Assembly (NCBI GenBank): GCA_905250885.1
Contig: CAJNOQ010000335.1
Span: forward strand, 1 to 54,544
Direction of reading: 5' to 3'
DNA from: Didymodactylos carnosus
Lineage: Eukaryota > Rotifera > Eurotatoria > Philodinida > Philodinidae
Length of the DNA: 54,544 nucleotides
Under the pieces are notes generated by a model. That model was not told the origin of the DNA. It was given only the letters and a program-made list of their open reading frames with translations, and did no database searches. Both the position numbers and the translations under genes were made by a program. Below, piece by piece: positions 24,083-43,635 of this stretch (positions within the stretch are counted from its first letter, which is position 1; each line of letters opens with the position of its first letter).

Positions 24083-27000
24083 CTAAGTTGATTTTAATGT
24101 TGGAAAATCTTCTTCATTGGACGATGTAAAATTACGATTTTCATTTGTACGTCCTTCTCGCGATCCCTGACCAGTTCCACGATAACCACCACCACCGCCA
24201 CGAGGGCCATAGCCGCGTTGTTGCTGACCATAATCATCACGTTGTCGTTCTTTAAAGAAAGAATTGAACGTGCATTATATTATATAGAAAACTAGTTAAA
24301 ATGATTAGAAAATGATCTAAACTTCAAAATATCTCTATTCATATTTTTCAAAGGGAATAATGAAATAACTTAATAGAGTTTCTAATAAATAAATCAGGTT
24401 CTGATCCTTATGAATCTAAGTAGCATAGCTTAAACTACTTTTTATGCTTAAATATTTTATCTGATAAGTTCATCTATCCCGCTATTTTCAGACAAAATGC
24501 TATATGTTTGTTCTCTTGATATTATTCACTTACTTTGATAATTATCATTTCCTCGATAACTTCTGCCACCTCTTGGATATGACGAATCACCTTCATTACG
24601 ATATTGTTGCCGTTGTTCATCATCACCTGGTTGTTGGGATGATTCAGCTGCATTTTCATCTTGTGGTTGTTGAGAATAATTTCTTCTCTGGTTATTATCT
24701 CGATAAGGACCACCACGTCCACCTTCTGATCGTCGTTCACCACCTCTTCTATCGCTAAATGGTCTACGCGGACCACCACGCATTGCAGGTTCTAGAAAAA
24801 AGCAAAATAAAATAAAATATCAACAATTCTGATATCTAAGATGTACCATAAAACTTGATTTGAATTTGTGGTGTTTTCTTTTCTTCATGTAGTTTTTGCT
24901 CGCTTTCTTCATCTTGACCTTCTTCCTCGGCTTCATCTTCATCTTCGATCGCTTCATCATCATCATCCTCATCTTCGTTTTCTTCATCATTATCTAATTC
25001 TTTTTTCCCTAAGAATTCAATATACATACAGTGATTTAGTCACAAGAATCAAAACATGAATGAACTTACTATATATTTTGCCTGGTTGTTGCCACACTTT
25101 TGGATCTTCTCCTTCGCCAGCTTGACGAATATTAAAATGTGGTTGTACAACACTATTTTGTTTCTTTTTTAATTCTTGTTGCTTTTTATATTCGTCTAGT
25201 GTCATTTGTTCAGCCTCACGTTGTTGTTCTTCCTGATCAACCTGTTCGGACCAATCAACCTTTTTCGCTACTGTACGAGATGCATCACCTGTTTCACTAA
25301 ACGCAGAAAAATATGCATCAGATATTGTTCCTACAACTGAAACTATGACGTACACCCACTTACTCGGTAATTTCTTGTTCATCAGGAATTTGATCCTCTT
25401 GTTTACCCCAATTGTGAGCACCACCACCGTCTCGTTTTTCTAGTGGTTTGATACCACTAAAAAGAAAAGCAAGTATTCACAATGAATACGAACGAGGCTA
25501 AACAAAATTATACGGTGGCGAACCGCAATTAAAGTAGAGAACGAATGATGCTACGATGTATATACAATTGTTTCAAGATTTCAAATAATAAAACTATAGT
25601 CTAGTATAACAAAAACGTCCTTTTCAGAATGACTATACTCTCGTTCTTTGTTCTAACAAAACATTTCTCACTGAAGAAAATGAAAAACATGTCTATTCGA
25701 AAAAATAAACAATATAGAAAAGATAAAATCATTTTAAAATTACATACCTAACTTCGTTTCGTGGGCGACGATCATATTGTCGATGTGTACGATAATTGTT
25801 AGTCGAATCGTCACCTTCAGTCGGTTTTTCGAAATAACCACCTCCGCCACCACCAAACTCTGTCTAAAAAAACAATGAGAAACATGTTAACGATGTAAAC
25901 AAGTAAAAATGTGAAAAACTTTCTAATACTTTCGAAACAAATTAATAAAAGCAGATATTTGTAAAAAGTATACAGCAACAATTCCCTTAACAATTTCTAA
26001 TCCTGAAAATTTCTAGTTTCTTACGCAGATATATTTTAATTTCAAGAAACAGTTATCTTATAATGCGAACATTTACTTACGTTTCGTATAACACGATTTC
26101 CACGGAAATTTTGACCTCTTCCACGATAATTGTTTCGACCACGACGTTGAAAACCTGAAATAAAAATATTTTAGCAACATGTTTTCAACTAATGAAAACT
26201 TCACATACCTCCATCACTTTCAAATGGTTTTTCGTGCAAATTTTCTTCGCCTTCACCGCCTTGTGGGCGTTCTGTTTCAAAAGTTTCTCTAAAAATGAAA
26301 TAAATCATCAAATAAGACAATACTTGAAGTATTTGTTTCAACTAAACATGCACGTGTTATATAACTAGGAATGAGACATCAAGAAAAAGTGCTAAAGTGC
26401 TATCAAGAATCACTAAGATTTGTGGAACATTTCATTTTACAGAAAAATGTTTTCTATATAAGTGACGAAAATAAATTTAATAAAGATAGTTATGGCAAAA
26501 ATCTGAGTATTTCAAAATGTCACAGAAGATTTTTGAACGATAAACGACCATTAGTTATATTGTCTATTCTCTTCAATCATTCGTTTAAAAAAATTCTCTT
26601 TTTTACTTGTTTATTTTTATTTTTTTCGTGTATATAACAAACATTTCTCTACAAAATGAGACGTTTTGAAAGCCTGAAGATTCTTAATAACAGCATTATA
26701 GAAATTTTCTCCAAACAATAATCAGAAATAGTTGATTCACATCTAGTTTCAACAATCTTACTTACCCTACGAGAGTACTTTCTCCTTGCTGTTGAGTCTG
26801 TTGCTGCTGACCTTCATCATAATTAAATCGAGGATTTCCTCTACCACGGCCTCTACTACGGCCTTCGAAATTTCCTCTTCCTTCATAATTGCCGCGACCT
26901 AAACAGAAAGCGAAATTATCAGTATAACAAATCATAATAATGATAAAATTAGCTTAATGTATACGCTTGATCAGCTACTACTTCATTTTTCTCAAAACAC

Positions 27001-28001
27001 TGTTTATAAATAAAATAAAATGCATTTTTCGGTGAAGTTATTACACTTTTGCTAGAATAAAGGTCAAATAATTCTCAAAACCTTTTAAAAGAAATATTGG
27101 AAGAGTTAGGCAAAGATCTGGCTAAAATAAGAATTCTTCTTGCTGAACGTATGAGCAGAAAATGACTGACTTAATCGAACATTCTACAGTTATCTGTTAT
27201 TCCTAAGTAAACATCCCATTGGCTGAATAAACCGTGCCTACCTCGCCCTTCAAAATTACCGCGACCACGTCCGCGACCTCGAAATTCGCCCCTGCCACCG
27301 CCAAAATTATCGCGCTGTTGATGCTGATCATTAGATTGTGTTTCGCTTTCTCTCCATTGAGAATCATCACCAAGAAAGCCGCTAGTATCGGCTCCAGATT
27401 GTTGTGTTCCTTGCGATTGATTATTATCTCGATTAAATCTCACGTAACGTTGACCACCACTTGCTCGTTGAAAATTTCCTTCATTTTGTTGAAAATGTTC
27501 TCGACCTTCATATGATGAACGATCGTTGCCACCTCGTCTTGGACCAGTTCCGCGACCTTTTAAAATAGATAAATAAAGACATGACACGAAAATCAACATC
27601 AAAGAGAGAAAGGACGTACTACGATTTTCATTCTGTTGACCACTTTGTGGCCGCCGTTGCTGTTGATCAACATTGCCACCTTCACGTTGTTGCGACTGTT
27701 GTTTATTATTATTATCACTAAATATGGGTTTGACAATTGTTGTTTTTTTTGTATCGGTATTTTTCCCACTGACATTTTCTTTGCCCACAAAGCCAGTTGT
27801 TGTCGTTGTGGTAGATTTTATTGTTGTTGTTGAACTAGTTGTACTTTTTTTATTTATTGGTTTTTTTGCATCTTTTGTCTTCTTATTTTCTTTTTCACCC
27901 GCTGACACTTTTGATACGAACACTTCAGGATCTTCATCATGATCAACAAAATCAAGAAAACGATTTTGTGTATTACAACCGTATTCGTGTTCTAGCACCA
28001 T
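24083..28001 (-). CDS. SERBP1: SERBP1/HABP4 (hyaluronan/mRNA-binding) family protein
   Basis: Exons from 5' to 3' on the minus strand: 28001-27620, 27556-27242, 26898-26766, 26288-26209, 26154-26081, 25863-25748, 25456-25364, 25296-25070, 25008-24847, 24791-24534, 24249-24083. They sum to 2007 nt (668 aa plus stop), all GT-AG and in phase. The N-terminus YGCNTQNRFLDF plus DEDPEVF matches the family start. Other family marks are AHNWG (about residue 380), the MTLDEYKKQQELKKKQ motif (about 429) followed by HFNIRQAGEGEDPKVW, and the C-terminal EEDFPTL. RG/RGG boxes cluster near residues 215-260, 340 and 590-640. An acidic Glu/Asp tract lies at 475-515. Relatives bind mRNA and sit on idle 80S ribosomes together with eEF2. 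At 668 aa it is clearly longer than human SERBP1 (about 400), owing to Gln/Asn/Gly-rich insertions. Whether the paralogue is SERBP1 or HABP4 cannot be decided from this alone. Confidence 0.9.
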
Positions 28002-29750
28002 TTTTGTATGTTTTTCTTATTTATATTTTCGAACAATTAACTAACAATTGAACGCGGTTTTATGTGGAATGAGAGATATCATCTAAAAATAGGACAAAGA
28101 AAAAATACGATATTGGAAAGAAGACTTGTACAAGATGGATAGCGCACATGCAGGCAGATATGAAGAACGATTCTGCTGAACACTTCCAAATGTACGATTC
28201 GTAGACTCGAGTAACAGAAAATAGTGTAATCGAGGTAGAATAAGTCAGTTTTTTTTCCATCATACAACAGAAGACAAAGATTTTACATTCGAAAACGAAA
28301 TACTTAAGTGACGATTAGCTCTATACATCACTATAACATCAATTTTCTATTGAGACAGTATACAGTATTATTATCTAACTAAAAGAATTTATGAGACTGA
28401 TCAGAATCCGGTAAAGGTGGATGTCATAGCCTAAATGCTCATATGACACTTATTTTAAATCATCACGTCAGTCAATGTTTCTATTATATTTCCACAAAGT
28501 TATTTATTAACGTGAATGAAATGTATCAATTTTTTTATATGGCTTGCTGGGATCATAATGAATAAGTTCCCTGAAGTTGAATCAAAGTGAAGAAAAGAAA
28601 ATAATATCTCCACATACTTTTAGCATAACTTCAACAACTTTTGATTCAATACCAATTAATTTTCTTTTGGTAATTATTCTGTTTCTATCTGTTAATTGTT
28701 AAAACAAATGTTAAACATATTGTTCAATTCAAAATAAACGAAAAAAAAAATGTGTAATAAAATGGTAATAACTTGTTTTTAAATTTTTTGTGAGTTTTTT
28801 TTCATGCGAAAAAAAAATAGTACAAAAAAAATTATATGAATATAATACGAGCACGTACGAATATAGTGTATGTGTAGAATGTCCTTTCTACCTAGACCTG
28901 AGCGTATGTACGACGTAAAATACAGCAACTGATATCGGAAAGAATTTTCCTGTTTGTCGATGTTAAGTGGACTCATCAATGAAGAGGCCAAAAAACATAA
29001 TGAATTGTTACAATTATAATTTTAAGCTAAATTTAAATTTATTTTTATTGAGAGAATTTTTATTAAGATTTTTAAAGTTAAAAGAATAATAAAATTTTAA
29101 GTAAATATATATAATTTTTTTTTGACACATCAATGCACTAAAAATTTTAATAGAAAAATGTTTTAACCAAGACTGTTCATAGCACTTTCTATTCATCAGA
29201 AAACTAATAAATATTTATAATTTAACCTTTGACTGACTGAATTTTTTTTGCTAATTAGAAAGAAATGGCTACTGTCTAAAATTTATTCGAAAATAAAACT
29301 TCGACAACTTAAAAATGAAAAGAAAAAATGAATAAATAAATAAAATTAATTAATATTAACAAACTAAACTTATATAAAAATATTAAGCATGTAAAATCAG
29401 TCGAAAATCTGGTTCTACTGTTATAATTGACTATGCTAAGATGAGAGAAATCATGCGTAGAAACGTTTTTTTGTTTTCAGCTGTTCAGTAACTGTTAATA
29501 ATTTATGACGTTTTTTTCTTTTTTTTTAAAGATTATGTCCTGAAGTTTGGTGTGCGTTATAACAGTCAATCGAATCGTTTTCTATCATGGTCAGAAAAAA
29601 GAATGTTTAAATTTCAACATTCTCTTCAACGATATTCATTATTAGAAACTCTAAACAGCTGATATTGTTTAAGGTTTGATTTTTAAATTTTATTTTTTTT
29701 TAAATAAAATCTGATATTTTGTTTTCTTTCTGATAGTAGTTCAGTTCAAA
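28002..29750. other. Divergent promoter region between SERBP1 and BRSK
   Basis: This is 1.75 kb of AT-rich DNA between two head-to-head genes. On the minus side an acceptor-like tract (tttgtcctatttttag, ending at about 28084) suggests a leader intron in SERBP1. On the plus side a ttctttctgatag tract at about 29724-29736 suggests one just before the BRSK ATG. No TATA box or coding frame can be supported, and no repeats were noted. Confidence 0.4.
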
Positions 29751-37031
<7,281 letters not shown>

Positions 37032-37288
37032 TCACACTTTTTCATTTGTTTTCTTTTTGATGTTGTTAGTATATTGTCTTTGTTTTTTTTTCGCTTTTCG
37101 TTTAATTGAAACAAGTTTACATGTGCAATCTCACGTTCTGCCTTTTTCTCTCTGTCTCATGACTTTACATACATCTAGATTTTGGACACAAAACGGTTGG
37201 TATACCTACCCATTCACTCATAGGCAAACAACACATTCCTTGCATGTTTGTCGTTTTGTTCTATTTTAATTTCTGTTCACTCCACCTT

Positions 37289-37294
37289 AATAAA
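37289..37294 (+). terminator. Candidate BRSK polyadenylation signal
   Basis: A canonical AATAAA lies 257 bases after the BRSK stop codon, the first on this strand downstream of the gene. A second lies near 37662 within gaaataaaatg. Cleavage site use is not shown. Confidence 0.4.
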
Positions 37295-39119
37295 ATCAAT
37301 GAATCAATTTTTCTGATTATATATAATATTCTAGTCAAATAGTGATATATATCCAGTTATATATCAACAATACTTGTGGAAATATGACAAGACATTTGTG
37401 TGTTTTTTTCTTTTTCTCTCTTCTCCATTAAAACTAAAGCGTGTTAAGGATATAAACGTTGTCTTCCGTCTTAGCTAGCAGAACAACAGTATCACCTGCG
37501 TTCCTCCTATCTGAATTCTAATTGAAGGAACCGTTAACTCATATCGTGTTTTTGCTTAACTTTTGTTTGTTTATGTCACATTTTCTTTTTTTTTGTAAAC
37601 TCAATTAATCATTGTGCACACATATATATAATGCATGTTTTTTTTTGTAAACTGAGACGAAATAAAATGATTATTAATGATTGAGTTGGATGAAAAACTT
37701 CAGATTGTAAAGATTATCGATTTAATTATGGCAAAGCATCAAGATGGCTTTAACTATAATGACTATCTTCTAATCATAGTTATTGTATGTTGAAAGTAGA
37801 ACAGAACAAGAACTAAAATCGCAAGCTAAATATTACAGTATTTTCGAATTTTTTATTTTAGTAATCAAAGTAACCAATTTTACTTTACCGACAAAAATTG
37901 AACCGATTTTAACGCACTTTAAATATTTATTTGCTGCTCTTAAGTACGGTTTGGTTTCTAATTGTGATCAGCGTTATCACACTAGATTCTTACCTATGAT
38001 TAAAAACAGTCTTAAATTGTATGCGATATACCGTCGCGATAGGCACACATTGCTCTGTCAAAAGACTTTCACTATGTTATATTCTACTTGTTGTATTCTT
38101 GAGATCATGAGGTTACAATTTTTGAGCAAGAGCGGAAGAAATAAAGTAGAGATCAACTGCGCTGCGATGTCGAACTGCTTTGCTTCAGCCGTCAGCAAAA
38201 GGTTTTTATCACTTACAATATTTCTACCCTTCAGTCTTTTGTAAGCGAAGAGTTAATAAGAAACGAAATAGAAAAGTTTGTGCCTGGCTATAATTACCCC
38301 AGCTTACTCTAAGTGGAGAATATGTATTATATGTGGAAGAACATTTGTGCAAAATTTGAATTTCAGTGACGTTCCGGAAACGTCTCAAAATTCATTACAC
38401 TGAAGAGTCTGCTTTTGAAAAATTTATTAGCGTAGAAAACTACTAATATTAGAATGATTACTAGATGATGTTATATAACCATTTAGATTTAAAATTTTCT
38501 TCTCGGGCATAATGACGTTTCACATAATCTTGGATATTGATTGTCTCATGAAGAATTTTATTTATTTTGACTTCTTGTGAAGTTATGTACGCAACTTTAA
38601 GATAAAATATGTTAGGAAGTTAGAGCAAGTGATGTGAATTATATCAGTAGTTTTTAATGGCGAATAAAATGTTATAGCTAATATCAGCTTTCTTTTTTTT
38701 TGAGTTACAAGACGTGAGAGAACCTCAAATTATCAAGATTCATAGTAGAACAATTTCGTTACCTCTAGTTTCTGAACTCGTCAGCAAGCCCAGATTCTTA
38801 CTTAAACTATCGAGTACTCGTTTCACAACATCATCATCCCTTTTCCAGAGTTGTGCGGGACAAGCTTTTTTGACGTCGCGTCCCATCCCGTCTCGCCAGA
38901 AATTTTCTAAAACCTATCCCGTCCCGTCCCATACTATTTTTTATTTATTATTTCTGATACCATACTCTATGAAATAAATAAAGTTTATATTTGACAGGAT
39001 AAAAAGGAAATAACATTCTATTTATTCCGATTTAATCTGCGTTCATGTTTAATTCGCTGTTTTTGTTCGTATTTTAAACGTTCTTCGACTTGTTGAACAA
39101 TGTTTGTTTGTTTCGTAGC
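37295..39119. other. Intergenic region, no gene supported
   Basis: A 153-codon plus-strand frame (37783-38244) lacks an ATG near its start, carries no recognisable motif and is not called. At 38288-38311 the motif TATAATTACCCCAGCTTACT occurs, a relative of motifs at 42596-42633 and 42804-42831. The rest is unremarkable AT-rich DNA. Confidence 0.4.
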
Positions 39120-39472
39120 TCATCTGATAAATATTAAGTTGTTGACTGTGTCAGGATCTAAATTTGCTCGAATTGGTGTAATTAAATTTCCAGATGCGCT
39201 AAATAAACGTTCAACAGCAGCACTTACTGCTGGAATAGAAAATATACGACGTACAACTCTTGTAAGTAACAGTAATTTCAACTGCGTCTGTTGTTGCCAA
39301 AAATAAAGTGGATTATATTCAACACAATCATTAGTCTCTAAATCATAGCCATGACAGACTATAATTATTCGACAGGGCGCAAGTGACTATAGTTTTGAAG
39401 AAACAGCTCTTATCCTGTTTCGTCTCGTGAGCATTTCGTCATAAAAATTTTCGAACCTATCCCGTCTCGTCG
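38879..39472. repeat. Direct repeats flanking the hAT remnant
   Basis: A roughly 50-60 bp unit rich in CCCGTC and TCTCG lies at 38879-38930 and again at about 39411-39472, in the same orientation. Both contain ACCTATCCCGTC preceded by an AATTTTC-like block. Direct repeats bracketing a hAT transposase tail could be duplicated subterminal repeats of that element or two nested insertions. Confidence 0.5.
39120..39380 (-). pseudogene. hAT transposase C-terminal (dimerisation) domain remnant
   Basis: The minus-strand frame reads NPLYFWQQQ, then RRIFSIPAVSAAVERLFSAS, then GNLITPIRANLDPDTVNNLI, and stops at TGA 39120-39122. This is the highly conserved hAT dimerisation domain (W, then SIPAxSA.ERxFS.xG, then P.R..L.P). 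Only about 85 residues are open. The catalytic N-terminal part is not found upstream (higher coordinates), so this is a truncated copy. The domain itself has no frameshift. Confidence 0.85.
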
Positions 39473-40805
39473 AGACTGTATATGTCTTATACATATTTAC
39501 AAATATTTTCGATGTTTTTTGGTCGGCTGCTGTCAATCTATCATTATAACTAACTGTCTACTGTAATGCGGTTTTATGCTGCTTCTCATCGCATTAAAGA
39601 CGCAGTTTATCACTAGAATACGGTTTCTACTTCCCACCGCATTAATAACGTAAAACAAATCACAATAATACGAAGATAATCTGAATCTCACAGTACAAAT
39701 TGCATACACACTAAATAGCTTCTGATAGAAGTTGACTCAATAAAGAATCGTATCAACATCCTTGCCTGATATCAAAGTGGATGATCGTATAAACAGTGAG
39801 AAAGGAATATATGTGAACAGGATAGATGAAGATTTGCGCTACATACATCTTTTGAAGTATTTGTAACTACCTGCTTTACACACTTTCGTGTAATGTAGCA
39901 CAAAAAGCTTAACTGCAACCGTTTATACGGATGCGTAGTAGGCGGATGCAGTTAGGTATGTCATAGTTGTAGTTAAAACTGTAACTGCAGAAAACTGTTG
40001 ACAAAAGTTTTCTCAGAAATGTTCTGAAAATTCTTTATTCGGTACAGATTTTCATGAGGATTACGAATCTAACCAACGTCATTTTAAAGTTAAAGACACA
40101 ATTGAAGCGGAAAAACTGGCGTTCAGACACATGGAAGCACACATCTAGTTGGTCAATGTAATTAGCGGAATGAGTATTAAAATCTACATAGAATAAAGTA
40201 TTTTGATAACCTTACTGAGCATATTTTTTGCCAGCAGTCTTTAACAGTTACAGTACTGCACCTGTGACATGTTTAGATGCAGTAACAGAGGAGTGCGAAA
40301 ATATAACGGGAATGAGAACGACTAAAACAAAATAGAATTTATGTTAGGTCAAGTCAACGTTCCGTCTAAAATCGCGGTGTCAGTCCTGCTAAAAAAATAG
40401 CGTACCGAGCGCTTAGCACGGTCGCTATCAAGAATCACAGAATAAGATGCGGGTTTGGCAATCTCTATTATCTTACGATCATCCAAAACTAACTGCATTC
40501 TATGACGATTACTCTCGACACAATCGTTTTCAAATCTTTTTAAGGTTTGATCGAGATCGCGTCAAGACTTCAAGGGTGTATAGCGCCCACGTAGCAATAG
40601 AGGCTATAAATCGCAATCTCGGCGCGACTTGCGCGAAGTGCAGTGTAGCGGCCGTTTGTGAAACATTATGATCATCGCGAATCAGATGCTAAAAATCGAC
40701 ACGGAAAAACTTTTTAACACTAGTTGGATCAATTTCTCACATGGTGTGAGCACAGAGCATGGGTATTTTGCACGCATTAAAGAAGACTAGCGACAAACTC
40801 CGAAG
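39473..40805. other. Intergenic region upstream of orphan gene
   Basis: No gene is recognised. A locally GC-richer patch (about 40350-40680, with gcgcgacttgcgcgaag) contains a 74-codon frame at 40447-40671 without family features. It may be old transposon or promoter-proximal DNA. Confidence 0.35.
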
Positions 40806-40839
40806 TATATAAATCTGAAATTTACGAAGTTCTTTGTCA
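40806..40839 (+). promoter_or_regulatory. TATA box and initiator of the orphan gene
   Basis: TATATAAAT at 40806-40814 is followed 33 bases later by TCATTAGT, a plausible initiator with A at 40839. The leader then runs to a GTAAGT donor at 40930. The acceptor at 40971-40972 (tttttgcag) leaves a 43-nt leader intron, 20 nt before the ATG. Confidence 0.55.
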
Positions 40840-40991
40840 TTAGTCCTTCTTTCTTTCGTTCTGTCTCACCTTTCTTTTATCTGTTATTCAGTATAGAACA
40901 CAGTATCTATGAAATTACACAATCAAAAGGTAAGTTCTATTCATTCCTATTTATCACAGAAACTTTTTGCAGTAACTCAAAAAGGAAAAAA

Positions 40992-41720
40992 ATGTCTTCA
41001 CCAGCTCCACTGTTATTCCAGCTAGCACACGCCAACCGAACTGAAGAACATCGTTTTGATTATAATATAAAACACTATTTTCTACGTGCACTTTCACTTC
41101 ACCAGGCACACGTCTACGTTACACTCTATGGTTATCGAATAACACCAGATTTCTATGATGACGGTGATGAAACGGAAGAAGTTATACACCCACCTTATGC
41201 TATCCAACAGATGGAACAGCGAACACTCGAAGAATACGAACAATCGAATGAAAGTTGTTCATGCGGTGAACACTACTGGCATTCAATCAAAGAAATTGAT
41301 ACAAACAAATATGATGGCCGTATTATTGAAGTAAATGATGGAAATCAACTATTTAAATTATCAATTCAATTCAAATATCCGTGTATTCACTTACAAGAAC
41401 AAGAGGCTAACTCGTACAAATACAATATGTATCAAAGTGAGCAAAATAAATCTATATATCAACTGAGAGCAGCAAACAAAGATGATGTATTACAATATAT
41501 ATTTCGGCATATAGAACAATTTAATTTAACGTTGAAAATGTTATTAAATCAATTCAACATATCTTCGTTAGATGATATAAAGACATGGAATCAATTTAGT
41601 TTGTTGTGTGAACAAGCAGTTAAATGTACGGACGGTAGTGAAGGCGTACAACATGAAAAGATTATCTTTAGTTTAGATACGATGACAGAAACGATTACAA
41701 CGCATAACTGTGAAATGTAA
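40992..41720 (+). CDS. Orphan single-exon protein, 242 aa
   Basis: A 242-residue frame from ATG 40992 (context gaaaaaaATGTC) to TAA. Codon use and residue mix (many Glu, Gln, Tyr, His, Asn) look like a real protein. I recognise no domain. Visible features are an acidic DDGDETEE segment (about 55-62), a CSCGEHYWH motif (about 88-96) with possible metal ligands, and Leu-rich amphipathic stretches near 170-200. There is no signal peptide or membrane segment. The leader contains a spliced upstream ORF: ATG at 40909 reads MKLHNQK, and the stop TAA comes from the second leader exon. That may damp translation. The gene stands alone between transposon remnants and may be lineage-specific. Confidence 0.7.
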   Translation: MSSPAPLLFQLAHANRTEEHRFDYNIKHYFLRALSLHQAHVYVTLYGYRITPDFYDDGDETEEVIHPPYAIQQMEQRTLEEYEQSNESCSCGEHYWHSIKEIDTNKYDGRIIEVNDGNQLFKLSIQFKYPCIHLQEQEANSYKYNMYQSEQNKSIYQLRAANKDDVLQYIFRHIEQFNLTLKMLLNQFNISSLDDIKTWNQFSLLCEQAVKCTDGSEGVQHEKIIFSLDTMTETITTHNCEM

Positions 41721-41963
41721 ATAACTTGTTCATAGAGGAGCGGGTCTCAAACATTCTTATATCGATAAATGTCGCTGGTTTTCTTTTGAAAGACTGTGTG
41801 TGTCTTTTGATTCATAAAAGTGATTTTCTTTTCCTTTAGACCATTCTTTTTACAAAATGTGTATGTAGCATGGCAAAAATGACTGGGATGATGTAAATCA
41901 ACTTTGATTCAACGGTGAACTTCTCCTTTTTCAATTCCAAAGTAGCCCAGCTTGTAGAGCATT

Positions 41964-42577
41964 TTGAGCTTTATCTATCTGATGCCAGTCAATCGGTCTT
42001 AACGTTAGTTATTTAATAAGAAATTAGTAAAATCAAAAGAAACAATCATTTTTTTTCGATATACGCGAACTGAAGTAATTATAACCACTTCGTGCAAATC
42101 ATACGGAATAAACAAAACACAACTTTCACCGTCTCTCAGAAGCTGATTTTGATAGTAAGCCAAATGGCAAAGTTATTCAGAACCCTAAACTCTATCACAT
42201 ATGCAAATGTCGCATAAAACGAGTGAGAAGTAATCTTAAAAACATATCCAGGACTTTTTCTTAACTTTTTAAATATCAGAAGTAAAGTATCTGACTGATC
42301 AGGCTCTCGGAGCAGTAGACTGAAAAAGAAAACGTTCAGACTATCAAATTCCTCAAAATCTCATCTTTCTGTCATAGAAATCTGCACAAAAGACGACTGA
42401 AAATAGACTGTCATATTTAGGAAATACCTTCAAAGACCAAACGTTTTCGCCTGAAACCATGTCAGTCGGGGACAAAAAAAGTTTTTCAAAAACGATTGTT
42501 TCTTTTAATTTTACTAATTTCTCATTAAGTAATTAACGTTAAAACCGATTGACTGGCATCAGATAGATAAAGCTCAA
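41964..42577. mobile_element. Inverted-repeat element, about 615 bp
   Basis: Arms of about 95 bp at 41964-42060 and 42483-42577 are inverted copies. They share TTGAGCTTTATCTATCTGAT, GCCAGTCAATCGGT and AGAAATTAGTAAAAT blocks. The 420-bp centre has no open frame of note. This fits a non-autonomous DNA transposon. No clear target duplication was found. Confidence 0.75.
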
Positions 42578-42595
42578 ACTCCCATTTTTGCTGTA

Positions 42596-42831
42596 CTGAT
42601 TATAATTACCCCAAATGAGGGAATTATAATCAGTTAAAAGCAAAGCACTGAAAATTGAATGGCACTAATTAACAGTAATGAATTTTCAGACAATTTTTAC
42701 ATCAGTGGATGGCTGAAAGTCATATGCATCTACCTCTGTAATACCATTTTTCTCCGACTAAAAATGGCTGTGCCATTCGCAAAATCCTGAGAAAAAGTTT
42801 GTGCTGGTTATAATTACCCCAGTCTACTCTA
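42596..42831. repeat. Short element bounded by GGG(T)AATTATAA termini
   Basis: At 42596-42633 CTGATTATAATTACCCC faces its inverse GGGAATTATAATCAG. At 42804-42831 TGGTTATAATTACCCCAG recurs. The piece 42619-42822 is therefore bounded by inverted copies of GGG(T)AATTATAA[TC]CAG, like a 204-bp MITE. The same motif ends a piece at 38288-38311. The 3-fold recurrence is seen directly. The element reading is inference. Confidence 0.5.
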
Positions 42832-43360
42832 TGACAACATTAGTTTCGGGACAAAGAAATCTGAATCAAAATATATCTCTCTTATACAGGATTTCTTAAA
42901 AAAAATTGACGTGTCGTGGAAATAAGGGCTTCTGAAAGAAACTTTAAGATCACTAGATTTTCTAGAAAATCAGGTATTTCACAAACCTCTATCTCAAGAC
43001 TGCGATGTGTAGCATAACTTTTCTCCGTCGAAATATACAGAACTCGATGCGCTCTTTCATTTGACACCCAGATCAAGGTTCTACGTTATGGAATGTGGTC
43101 AGCAGACGTTCTACAAGTTAGGCCAAATCCGCCGAAAAATAACGAAAATGCATTTTTCTGCTGCGAGGGTAAAATGGCTGTAGCTTTTTTTCTAACTAGG
43201 CTCGAGACTTGCGATTGTCACCATTCGGTTCAGCATGCTGAACTCTATAATATGAGGTAGGTCTCGTCACTGACATCAAAGGCCGATGTAAATAGTAAAC
43301 GGTTTTATATGGATTTAGCCTATCCATCGATGCCGAAAACATCACTCTACAGTAGTACTT

Positions 43361-43635
43361 CTAGTGTTAGGACGCCCAGGCCCCATTTGTTCTGTATATC
43401 CTATATATCATTTTGTAGTTCCTGAAATTCTCTATCGAATAATATATCAAGTAGAGTGGTTAACGATAAACTGGCTGAACAATATTAGCGATGAACGCTG
43501 TTGACCTATGGATTTGTGGAGGTTGGAGCTAATATTTCTAGTGTTAGGATACCCAGGCCCCATTTGTTCTCAATATTATATATATCATTCTGTAGCCCCT
43601 GAAAGTCCGTATCAAATGATATAGAGTAGTTAAAG
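43361..43635. repeat. Tandem duplication, 177-bp period
   Basis: CTAGTGTTAGGA followed by CCCAGGCCCCATTTGTTCT at 43361 recurs at 43538. Similarity then continues through ATATATCAT(T)(C/T)TGTAG for about 95 bp. The second unit is incomplete. No coding content. Confidence 0.75.

Noticed and set aside
24504..28051. Plus-strand frames rich in His/Leu/Val over SERBP1 exons
   Set aside because: Antisense shadows of acidic and RGG-rich minus-strand exons.
37783..38244. 153-codon plus frame
   Set aside because: No ATG at its start, no recognisable domain, no splice or promoter context. Left as uncertain intergenic DNA.
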